Source of the DNA: Cyanobacteria bacterium UBA11153
GTDB lineage: Bacteria; Cyanobacteriota; Cyanobacteriia; Cyanobacteriales; Coleofasciculaceae
DNA length: 7,149 bases
Assembly (NCBI GenBank): GCA_003511885.1
Contig: DOIX01000047.1
Span: 1,820 to 8,968, forward strand
Reading direction: 5' to 3'
Shown here one piece after another: positions 1-4,930 of this stretch. The position numbers were made by a program, and so were the translations under genes. The notes under the pieces are model-generated. The model was given only the letters and a program-made list of their open reading frames with translations, was not told the DNA's origin and ran no database searches. Position 1 is the stretch's first letter. Every line of letters begins with the position of its first letter.

Positions 1-115
1 CTCCCCTGCTCCTCTGCTTTCTTGAAACCTCACCAAAAGACTTATTCAGCAAGCCCTAATTAACACTCAATCGCCAAGAATCACCAATAACTAACAACCA
101 ACAACTACAAAAACA
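1..115. other. Leader region upstream of the ABC ATPase gene
   Basis: The first 20 bases are a C-rich patch built from the same TCCCCTGC / TCCTCTGC units seen again at 2274-2290. Positions 82-115 are almost free of G, and contain two heptamers of the form AAC(T/C)AAC at 89-95 and 96-102 followed by a partial third copy. Such A/C-rich stretches should be unstructured in mRNA, and there is no Shine-Dalgarno sequence before the ATG at 116. I see a TTGAAA at 22-27 but no well-placed -10 partner, so no promoter is called. The gene's own promoter may lie left of the window. Confidence 0.5.
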
Positions 116-2050
116 ATGAGCAATATAGTTCTCGAAGTTCAGAATCTCAGCGTAAAATTTTCCTCATCCGGTCAAGAAATCGTGGCAGTTGATAACATCA
201 GCTTCCAGCTTAAACGCGGGAGAACTTTAGGAATTGTGGGCGAGTCAGGTTCCGGAAAATCAGTTACATCCTTAGCAGTGATGGGTTTAATTCCGCCTCC
301 AGCTAAAGTCACAGGAGAAATTTGGTTTAAATCTAGTAACCTGGATGGCGAAAGTATCGATCTTCTCAATCCGAAGTATCGGAACAAAATATCATATCGT
401 GGCAGTAAAATTGCCATGATTTTCCAGGAACCAATGAGTTCGCTTAATCCTGTATATAATATTGGATTTCAGCTAACCGAAGCAATTTTACAACACCAAA
501 ATTTATCGCCTCAACAAGCAATATGGAAAGCTAGCGAATTACTTCAGCAAGTTCAACTACTTCCCAGTGACGAAAAACTTACAGAAAAATTTAGGGAAGA
601 ATTGAGGAAAAGAGCGGAGAGAGAACCCCAGCAAAAGGAAATCGATGACTATATTAACGAACAAAAACGATCGTTCCTCAGTCGTTATCCTCATCAACTT
701 TCTGGCGGACAACTGCAACGGGTGATGATTGCCATGGCAATTTCCTGCAAGCCGGATATATTAATTGCTGATGAGCCAACTACTGCCCTTGATGTTACAG
801 TACAAGCCGAGATTCTTAAATTACTGAGACAGTTAAGAGACGATCTTAATATGTCACTAATTTTTATCAGTCATGATTTGGGAGTAATTGCAGAAATTGC
901 CGATACTGTAGCGGTGATGTATCGAGGAAAAATTAGGGAAACTCAAAATGTCTTGCAGATTTTTTCAAATCCAGAAGATCCCTACACTAAAGCTTTATTA
1001 GCATGTCGTCCCAGTCTGGAAGGACATCAGGATCGTCTCCCCATTGTATCTGATTTTATGAAAATCGATCGAGATGGCTATATTGTCGAAATTAAGGAAA
1101 AATCGGGATTATCAGATTTAAGTCAAAATAGCCAAATTATTAAGGAAAAACCCAACTTACTCAATGATAATTCCCCAGCCCAACCTCCGGAAAAAATTCT
1201 CGGCGTTAGTAACCTGCGGGTAGGATTTCCTCATCAGGGAATCTTGGGGAAAAATGAAGGTTACACTATGGCAGTCAATGATGTTTCATTTGATGTTATG
1301 CGAGGAGAAACCTTGGGATTAGTGGGAGAATCTGGTTGTGGTAAATCTACCCTAGCCAGAACTTTATTAGGCTTAATTAAACCCCTGGATGGTGAGATAG
1401 AATTTAATGGGGAATATATTACCGATTTTCACCGTGAAAAATTGCGCCAATTGCGGCGGGAAATGCAAATTGTCTTCCAAAATCCTTTTAGCTCTCTGGA
1501 TCCCAGAATGAAGATTGGCGATGCGGTGATGGAGCCGTTGGTAATTCACGGCTGGGGGAAAAACAATCGCCAACGTCGCGATCGCGCAGCCGAAATATTA
1601 GAGAATGTTAGATTAGATGACGATCGCAAACAAGGTCATGATTGGATGAATCGCTATCCTCATCAGCTATCTGGCGGGCAACGTCAGCGGGTTTGTATTG
1701 CCAGGGCATTAATTCTCGATCCTCGTCCCCAATTGATTATTTGCGATGAATCTGTGTCTGCTTTGGATGTTTCGGTACAGGCAGAAGTACTTAATCTCCT
1801 CAAAGAGTTACAACGTAAATGGAATTTAACCTATATCTTCATTTCCCATGACTTGAGCGTGGTAAAATTTATGAGCGATCGCATTATGGTAATGAATAAG
1901 GGCAAAAAAGAAGAAATAGGTGAAGCCCAGACAATTTACCGGGAACCCAAAACCCCATACACTCGTCAACTTATTGACTCAATTCCCACTGGCACTTTAG
2001 CCAGAATCGAACAACTACAACAGCAGCGAAAAATCAGAAGTGGGGAATAA
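116..2050 (+). CDS. Peptide/nickel-type ABC importer, fused double ATP-binding subunit
   Basis: This is the energising subunit of an oligopeptide/dipeptide/nickel-class ABC importer, with the DppD-like and DppF-like ATPases fused into one 644-residue cytoplasmic protein, as in YejF or GsiA. NBD1 has Walker A GESGSGKS (42-49), Q-loop Q104, signature LSGGQ (195-199), Walker B ending D219-E220, D-loop ALD (224-226) and switch H253. NBD2 has Walker A GESGCGKS (404-411), Q455, LSGGQ (518-522), D544-E545 and H578. Each half ends in the PYT-containing tail typical of the class (P289-Y290-T291 and P614-Y615-T616). All catalytic residues are intact, so both ATP sites should work. NBD1 has an extra charged segment of about 35 residues (152-186) before its signature. 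The halves are joined by a variable linker (about 302-360). The ATG at 116 is the first start after an in-frame TAA at 92-94. No permease or binding protein is present, so the substrate cannot be told from context; peptides are most likely. Confidence 0.95.
   Translation: MSNIVLEVQNLSVKFSSSGQEIVAVDNISFQLKRGRTLGIVGESGSGKSVTSLAVMGLIPPPAKVTGEIWFKSSNLDGESIDLLNPKYRNKISYRGSKIAMIFQEPMSSLNPVYNIGFQLTEAILQHQNLSPQQAIWKASELLQQVQLLPSDEKLTEKFREELRKRAEREPQQKEIDDYINEQKRSFLSRYPHQLSGGQLQRVMIAMAISCKPDILIADEPTTALDVTVQAEILKLLRQLRDDLNMSLIFISHDLGVIAEIADTVAVMYRGKIRETQNVLQIFSNPEDPYTKALLACRPSLEGHQDRLPIVSDFMKIDRDGYIVEIKEKSGLSDLSQNSQIIKEKPNLLNDNSPAQPPEKILGVSNLRVGFPHQGILGKNEGYTMAVNDVSFDVMRGETLGLVGESGCGKSTLARTLLGLIKPLDGEIEFNGEYITDFHREKLRQLRREMQIVFQNPFSSLDPRMKIGDAVMEPLVIHGWGKNNRQRRDRAAEILENVRLDDDRKQGHDWMNRYPHQLSGGQRQRVCIARALILDPRPQLIICDESVSALDVSVQAEVLNLLKELQRKWNLTYIFISHDLSVVKFMSDRIMVMNKGKKEEIGEAQTIYREPKTPYTRQLIDSIPTGTLARIEQLQQQRKIRSGE
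1578..1585. repeat. HIP1 palindrome GCGATCGC
   Basis: A perfect copy of the highly iterated palindrome of cyanobacteria lies inside the second ATPase domain of the transporter gene. It supports the cyanobacterial assignment. It has no evident role in this gene. Confidence 0.9.
1875..1882. repeat. HIP1 palindrome GCGATCGC
   Basis: This is a second perfect HIP1 octamer, also inside the ABC ATPase gene, about 300 bp after the first. No full HIP1 was noticed in either pentapeptide-repeat gene, although shortened forms (CGATCG) occur there. Confidence 0.9.
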
Positions 2051-2100
2051 GGAATCGGAAATGGGGAATTGCTAATTGCTAACTGCTGATTCTTATTCCC
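2043..2100 (+). terminator. Bulged hairpin at the end of the ABC ATPase gene, possible weak terminator
   Basis: The left arm GGGAATAAGGAATC (2043-2056) includes the TAA stop and pairs with GATTCTTATTCCC (2088-2100), leaving one bulged G. That gives about 13 base pairs around a 31-nt loop. The following bases are AT-rich (TATTAAGCTTTTTAAG) but lack a clean U-tract, so intrinsic termination is only possible. The structure might instead protect the 3' end of the mRNA or be a by-product of the repeats here. TGGGGAAT occurs at both 2041-2048 and 2062-2069. Confidence 0.3.
2067..2087. repeat. Heptameric short tandem repeat, three copies
   Basis: AATTGCT (2067-2073), AATTGCT (2074-2080) and AACTGCT (2081-2087) form three tandem heptamers. 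Short tandemly repeated heptamers are a known feature of intergenic DNA in filamentous cyanobacteria. This array forms the loop of the hairpin at the end of the ABC ATPase gene. Confidence 0.7.
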
Positions 2101-2132
2101 TATTAAGCTTTTTAAGTTATATTTTGGACTAT

Positions 2133-2157
2133 CTGCCCTACTGCCCCCTCCACCCCC
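2133..2157. repeat. C-rich low-complexity block
   Basis: Three C-tracts (2136-2138, 2144-2148 and 2153-2157) are separated by short spacers. It is the first of three similar blocks in this spacer, and lacks a fourth tract for a quadruplex. Confidence 0.6.
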
Positions 2158-2265
2158 AGAGTTGTTTCATGTTCAAATTTTGAAAAAGCTACAAAGTAGA
2201 CTGTAAGAGAGTTTGTCACTCTAAATCTTCATAAAATAAAACAAGGATTTAATTATTATAAAAAA

Positions 2266-2309
2266 CCCTCATTCTCCTCTGCTCCCCTGCCCCTTGCCCC
2301 CTACTCCCC
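2266..2309. repeat. C-rich block with a G-quadruplex motif on the - strand
   Basis: Degenerate 8-9-bp units such as CTCCTCTG and CTCCCCTG begin at 2274, and the same units in swapped order open the window (1-18). Four C-tracts follow at 2284-2287, 2290-2293, 2297-2301 and 2306-2309, with loops of 2, 3 and 4 nt. On the - strand that is four runs of at least four G with short loops, which meets the usual definition of a stable intramolecular G-quadruplex. The + strand could form an i-motif. Confidence 0.65.
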
Positions 2310-2334
2310 AATTTATCAAGGGAAAATGAAACAA

Positions 2335-2367
2335 CCCTGCCCCCCTGCTCCCCGACTCCTACTTCCC
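2335..2367. repeat. C-rich low-complexity block
   Basis: C-tracts lie at 2335-2337, 2340-2345, 2350-2353 and 2365-2367. The last loop is 11 nt, so a quadruplex here would be weaker than the one at 2284-2309. It has the same CCCTGC / CTCC flavour as the other blocks. Confidence 0.55.
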
Positions 2368-2404
2368 TATTTTTGACTTTCAACTTCCCCTCAATGACCC
2401 AGGC

Positions 2405-2441
2405 TATAATAGTAAGATAGCCATTGAGAATGAGTTATAAT
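2405..2441 (+). promoter_or_regulatory. Two TATAAT boxes, candidate promoters for the first pentapeptide-repeat gene
   Basis: Perfect TATAAT hexamers occur at 2405-2410 and 2436-2441. Neither has a good -35 element at 16-18 bp: TTGACT at 2373-2378 is 26 bp from the first box. Neither has the TGn extension. If used, the leaders would be about 165-200 nt long and would contain the hairpin at 2455-2473. Confidence 0.3.
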
Positions 2442-2454
2442 TGAAAGTCAGTTT

Positions 2455-2473
2455 GGGATGATGTTCTCATCCC
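2455..2473 (+). other. Perfect 7-bp hairpin in the leader of the first pentapeptide-repeat gene
   Basis: GGGATGA (2455-2461) and TCATCCC (2467-2473) pair perfectly around a 5-nt loop, TGTTC. No U-tract follows, so it is not a terminator. It lies downstream of both TATAAT boxes and would be in the mRNA leader, or it could be a protein-binding dyad. Confidence 0.45.
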
Positions 2474-2521
2474 GCCAGAGAAGTGGTAGGCGAGCAGATA
2501 GCAATCAAATCCCCGACTTTA

Positions 2522-2542
2522 ACAGCTTTAGTGACAGCTTTA
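2522..2542. repeat. 9-bp direct repeat ACAGCTTTA
   Basis: Two exact copies lie at 2522-2530 and 2534-2542 with a 3-bp spacer (GTG), so the period is 12 bp. They sit about 75-95 bp before the GTG start of the first pentapeptide-repeat gene. A binding site for a tandem DNA-binding protein is possible. It does not match the repeat upstream of the second gene. Confidence 0.45.
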
Positions 2543-2567
2543 GGTAGGGAGTGTAGCCCTTGGCTAT

Positions 2568-2615
2568 ATGATGAATGGACAGATTTTATCGGGTGAAAAT
2601 TGACCTAGTTCCATT
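2568..2615 (+). pseudogene. Possible lost N-terminus of the first pentapeptide-repeat gene, closed by TGA
   Basis: In the same frame as the gene that follows, ATG codons at 2568 and 2571 begin MMNGQILSGEN, followed by TGA at 2601-2603, then PSSI and the GTG start at 2616. Counting from ATG 2571, this translation aligns without gaps to the downstream paralog (start 4931). Both have M at 1, I-L at 5-6, P at 12, N at 25, Q at 30, then I-Y at 33-34 and F-L at 36-37. The TGA falls at codon 11, where the paralog has Leu (CTA). TGA is one base from TTA (Leu). The similarity is short and could be chance. Confidence 0.35.
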
Positions 2616-4724
2616 GTGGATAAACATCAACTTAATGAGCTAAATATTGCTCAATCTCAAGACATTATTTATAAATTCCTGATCGATCTTGTTAATCAAG
2701 AAACTCCTGAAACCGTCTTGGAGGAATTCAAGCAGTTATTTTGGCTGGGCGATACTAAAAACAACACCCATGTCGAGCGGGCGTTTAAGCAAATTATTGC
2801 CAGCAAAAATGAAGAAGAATACAGAAATACCCTCAAACGCTCCTGCTATATTTTAATTAATAACTGGTCTTCCAAGAGAAAATATCAAGAGATTCAAAAT
2901 TTAGTAGATCTCTTGGGTGATGTCAAAGTTAACTACCCTAAATTATCAGATCCTATCATTTGTCTGAGTACGTTTCTGACTAATTTTATCACGAGCGAAG
3001 ACTACGAAGAACTGAAACTATTTACCTCCCCCTATAGTTCCCAGAAACGAGATTCTTGGAGTGACAGGTACACTTCTTACTTATTAGTTCCCCAATACCT
3101 CAATGCTCGCAATCCAACAGAGCAAAGAGAAATCGCGAAAGATTTATCCAAACGCCTCAGAAAAAAATTTAAGTTTGAGCTAGCTATGTATACGGCTAGA
3201 TGCGATTCACCTAATTATAAGGAAGCGGAAATTACCAATCCAACTAAATTAGGTAATCAAGTCATTCATCTCATCAAAAAAGTTAGTTCTCACCAGCTAT
3301 CGTTGAGTTACTTAAATCAAGCTAATCTTTTCCTCCGCCAGGTCAAAAATATTGAGTATAAGCAATTTAAACAAAGTCTGAAAAAATATTTGGTCTTCTC
3401 CCTAAATAATCCTAACTACTTGCAACTTATAGAACTGCAACTTTTCCCAAAGCTGAATAATCTCTACGAAAAGTATAACCATAAACCATTAACAGATGAT
3501 TTGCTCCTCCGTACTTGTCGCAAAGCGATTGACTTTATGACAATGGGAAATGAGGACGAGCCTTCTCCCTTATTTATCGGTCTGACAATGGAAGGAAATC
3601 CCCTATTTATTGTCATCGCTTTGCTCAAAATTACCCTCATTTGTAAACATGCTCAAAATCATTTAGAATTTGCCATTGCTCGGCTCATTAAATATTATGA
3701 AAATATCCCGGAAGCTGAATGCTATTGGTTTATCCATTTTTTGGAAATATTCAATATTGTCATTACCATTTACAACGAAGATATTCACTACGATTTAGTT
3801 AAAGTTAACAGTGCAAACGAGGAGGAAAATCATCTCAATTTAGGAGATAAAATATTCATCAATCTAGATGCTTATCGAGTTTTTTCTCAACTAAAAGGAA
3901 CAGACTTGCGAGGTGCAGAGCTTAGGGGTGTCGATATCCGTAGCACAGATTTAATGGCGGCTGATTTGCGAGATGCCGAACTCAGCGATGCCAATTTAAG
4001 TTACGCTGACCTAAGTCTGGCAAAACTCAGTAACGCTAATTTAAGCCGTGCTACACTCGAACACGCTAATTTAAGCGGTGCGATGCTCAATCGGGCTAAT
4101 TTAAACGATGCTAATCTTAAAGATGCCGATTTACGTTGCGCTCACCTCCGACACACCAAGCTCAATCGTGCCAATTTGACTGGAGCTAATCTTCGTCGTG
4201 CTGAATTACAGCAAGCACAACTCAACGAAGCTAACCTGAGTGGTGCCAGCTTGAGAGCCTCGGATTGTAAAGGAACTGAGATGCAGTATGCTAACCTCAG
4301 CGATACGGATCTCAGGAATGCTAACCTCAGTCATGCCAACCTCAGTCATGCTAATCTCAAAAACTCTCAATTACACTATAGCAAGCTCGATCGCACCAAC
4401 TTGAGTGGTGCAAACCTTGTTGGTGCTATCCTCGATCGTAGCAATTTGAGTCAGGCTAATCTTAATGGTGCGGAATTGAGTCGGGTAGACTTGAGTCACG
4501 CCAACCTCAGCGGCGCGGATTTGAGAAATGCTGTATTACGTCATGTCAATTTTCATAGCACCAACCTGAGTCATGCGGATTTAAGGGGAGCTAAACTTTT
4601 TGGGACTAACCTGAGCTATGTTAATGTTCAGGGAACTCATTTTGGCAATAATTCGGGATTATCAGAGGAGATGAAGATGGTTTTGGAGCAACAAGGTGCA
4701 ATTATCGATTTTGATGATGATTGA
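2616..4724 (+). CDS. Pentapeptide-repeat protein with a conserved N-terminal domain, copy 1
   Basis: This 702-residue protein has no signal peptide or clear membrane segment and is probably cytoplasmic. Residues 1-396 form a domain I recognise only as a conserved cyanobacterial type with no known function. Its best-kept motifs against the neighbour are NTLKRxCYILINNWS (71-85), YLLVPQYLN (155-163), FKFELAMYTARC (185-196), LLLRTCR (296-302) and a hydrophobic helix after GNPL (327-343). A linker (397-418) leads to 50 unbroken pentapeptides of A(D/N)Lxx type (428-677), a right-handed four-sided beta-helix of about 12.5 turns. A 25-residue cap (NNSGLSE...GAI, acidic end) closes it. The solenoid is close to charge-neutral, unlike DNA-mimicking Qnr/MfpA. 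Pentads 25-26 (ASDCK, GTEMQ) break the central Leu pattern. The GTG start is forced by TGA at 2601-2603; no ribosome-binding site is visible. It is a tandem duplicate of the 730-residue gene 206 bp downstream, with over half identity in the first ~87 aligned residues. Function unknown; a scaffold or protein-binding role is a guess. Confidence 0.9.
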   Translation: MDKHQLNELNIAQSQDIIYKFLIDLVNQETPETVLEEFKQLFWLGDTKNNTHVERAFKQIIASKNEEEYRNTLKRSCYILINNWSSKRKYQEIQNLVDLLGDVKVNYPKLSDPIICLSTFLTNFITSEDYEELKLFTSPYSSQKRDSWSDRYTSYLLVPQYLNARNPTEQREIAKDLSKRLRKKFKFELAMYTARCDSPNYKEAEITNPTKLGNQVIHLIKKVSSHQLSLSYLNQANLFLRQVKNIEYKQFKQSLKKYLVFSLNNPNYLQLIELQLFPKLNNLYEKYNHKPLTDDLLLRTCRKAIDFMTMGNEDEPSPLFIGLTMEGNPLFIVIALLKITLICKHAQNHLEFAIARLIKYYENIPEAECYWFIHFLEIFNIVITIYNEDIHYDLVKVNSANEEENHLNLGDKIFINLDAYRVFSQLKGTDLRGAELRGVDIRSTDLMAADLRDAELSDANLSYADLSLAKLSNANLSRATLEHANLSGAMLNRANLNDANLKDADLRCAHLRHTKLNRANLTGANLRRAELQQAQLNEANLSGASLRASDCKGTEMQYANLSDTDLRNANLSHANLSHANLKNSQLHYSKLDRTNLSGANLVGAILDRSNLSQANLNGAELSRVDLSHANLSGADLRNAVLRHVNFHSTNLSHADLRGAKLFGTNLSYVNVQGTHFGNNSGLSEEMKMVLEQQGAIIDFDDD
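3897..4646 (+). repeat. 50 tandem pentapeptide (15-bp) repeat units, copy 1
   Basis: The DNA repeats every 15 bp with the frame kept throughout, encoding pentads such as HANLS, GANLV and GADLR (residues 428-677). Most units have diverged at third positions. The neighbouring units 4323-4337 and 4338-4352 are 14/15 identical, which looks like a fairly recent local duplication or conversion. Confidence 0.9.
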
Positions 4725-4756
4725 GAGGTAACAGGTGAGAGGCAAGAGGTAACAGG
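4724..4756. repeat. 12-bp direct repeat AGAGGTAACAGG over the stop codon
   Basis: Exact copies lie at 4724-4735 and 4745-4756, a 21-bp period. The first base of copy one is the last base of the TGA stop. This looks like small low-complexity repeat expansion at a gene's 3' end. The ABC ATPase gene shows the same arrangement at its stop, with an 8-bp repeat also at 21-bp period. Confidence 0.7.
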
Positions 4757-4763
4757 CAATCGA

Positions 4764-4778
4764 AGAAACCCAGTTTCT
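4764..4778. repeat. Small palindrome AGAAAC-CCA-GTTTCT
   Basis: A perfect 6-bp stem (4764-4769 with 4773-4778) surrounds a 3-nt loop. From memory, palindromes of the AGAAACC..GTTTCT form are scattered between genes in several filamentous cyanobacteria; I cannot confirm that here. No U-tract follows, so it is a poor intrinsic terminator for the gene before it. Confidence 0.5.
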
Positions 4779-4854
4779 GAGGCTCTCTAAGTTTTGGCTT
4801 TAATTCTGCCTACTTGCTGAGGATCTCTATCTGGAGCAAAATCTTCAAAAAGAG

Positions 4855-4873
4855 AGGATATTGTTAGGATATT
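4855..4873 (+). promoter_or_regulatory. Perfect 8-bp direct repeat AGGATATT at 11-bp period, candidate activator site
   Basis: AGGATATT lies at 4855-4862 and again at 4866-4873 with a 3-bp spacer. The pair covers the -35 position of the extended -10 promoter at 4877-4885, which has no -35 hexamer of its own. Two 8-bp half-sites one helical turn apart over the -35 is the layout used by PhoB/OmpR-family response regulators. The reverse complement, AATATCCT, agrees only partly with the cyanobacterial Pho box as I remember it, so the regulator is open. Confidence 0.5.
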
Positions 4874-4874
4874 T

Positions 4875-4897
4875 ACTGCTATAATTTACCTAGCAGT
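4875..4897 (+). promoter_or_regulatory. Extended -10 promoter with an overlapping 7-bp dyad, for the second pentapeptide-repeat gene
   Basis: TGCTATAAT (4877-4885) is a perfect extended -10 (TGnTATAAT). Transcription would start near 4891-4893, giving a leader of about 40 nt that ends in a T8 run (4920-4927) and the ATG at 4931. The box sits inside an inverted repeat, ACTGCTA (4875-4881) and TAGCAGT (4891-4897), with a 9-nt centre. That dyad could be a repressor operator over the -10, or a hairpin if transcription starts further left. Confidence 0.5.
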
Positions 4898-4930
4898 GCG
4901 ATCTAATTAGTAGTCATCATTTTTTTTGTT

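Larger units (their letters stand above)
2051..2615. other. 565-bp intergenic region without a convincing gene
   Basis: No reading frame on either strand looks like a gene. From left to right it holds a heptamer repeat in a hairpin, a C-rich block (2133-2157), an AT-rich stretch (about 2159-2265) with the odd palindrome TTCAAATTTTGAA at 2172-2184, two more C-rich blocks (2266-2309 and 2335-2367), two TATAAT boxes (2405-2410 and 2436-2441), a hairpin (2455-2473), a 9-bp direct repeat (2522-2542), and an in-frame upstream extension of the next gene that is closed by TGA (2568-2603). Confidence 0.7.

Noticed and set aside
36..64. Possible insertion-sequence end before the ABC gene
   Set aside because: The sequence seemed vaguely familiar, but there is no inverted partner, target duplication or transposase in the window.
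172..417. An 81-codon ORF on the - strand
   Set aside because: It lies antisense within the first ATPase domain, whose motifs are intact on the + strand; it is a shadow.
1373..1573. A 66-codon ORF on the - strand
   Set aside because: It lies antisense within the second ATPase domain and has no recognisable features; it is a shadow.
2373..2410. TTGACT and TATAAT as a classic sigma-70 promoter pair
   Set aside because: The spacing is 26 bp, far beyond the usable 16-18 bp range.
2458..2547. A 29-codon ORF (ATG ATG TTC ... TAG) in the leader of copy 1
   Set aside because: It is short, has no ribosome-binding site, overlaps the hairpin and direct repeat that explain its pattern, and resembles nothing I know. 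It could be an upstream peptide, but nothing supports that.
3594..3644. Membrane helix in the N-terminal domain of copy 1 (about residues 327-343)
   Set aside because: The hydrophobic run is short and has a Lys in the middle in both paralogs; a buried helix in a soluble domain is more likely.
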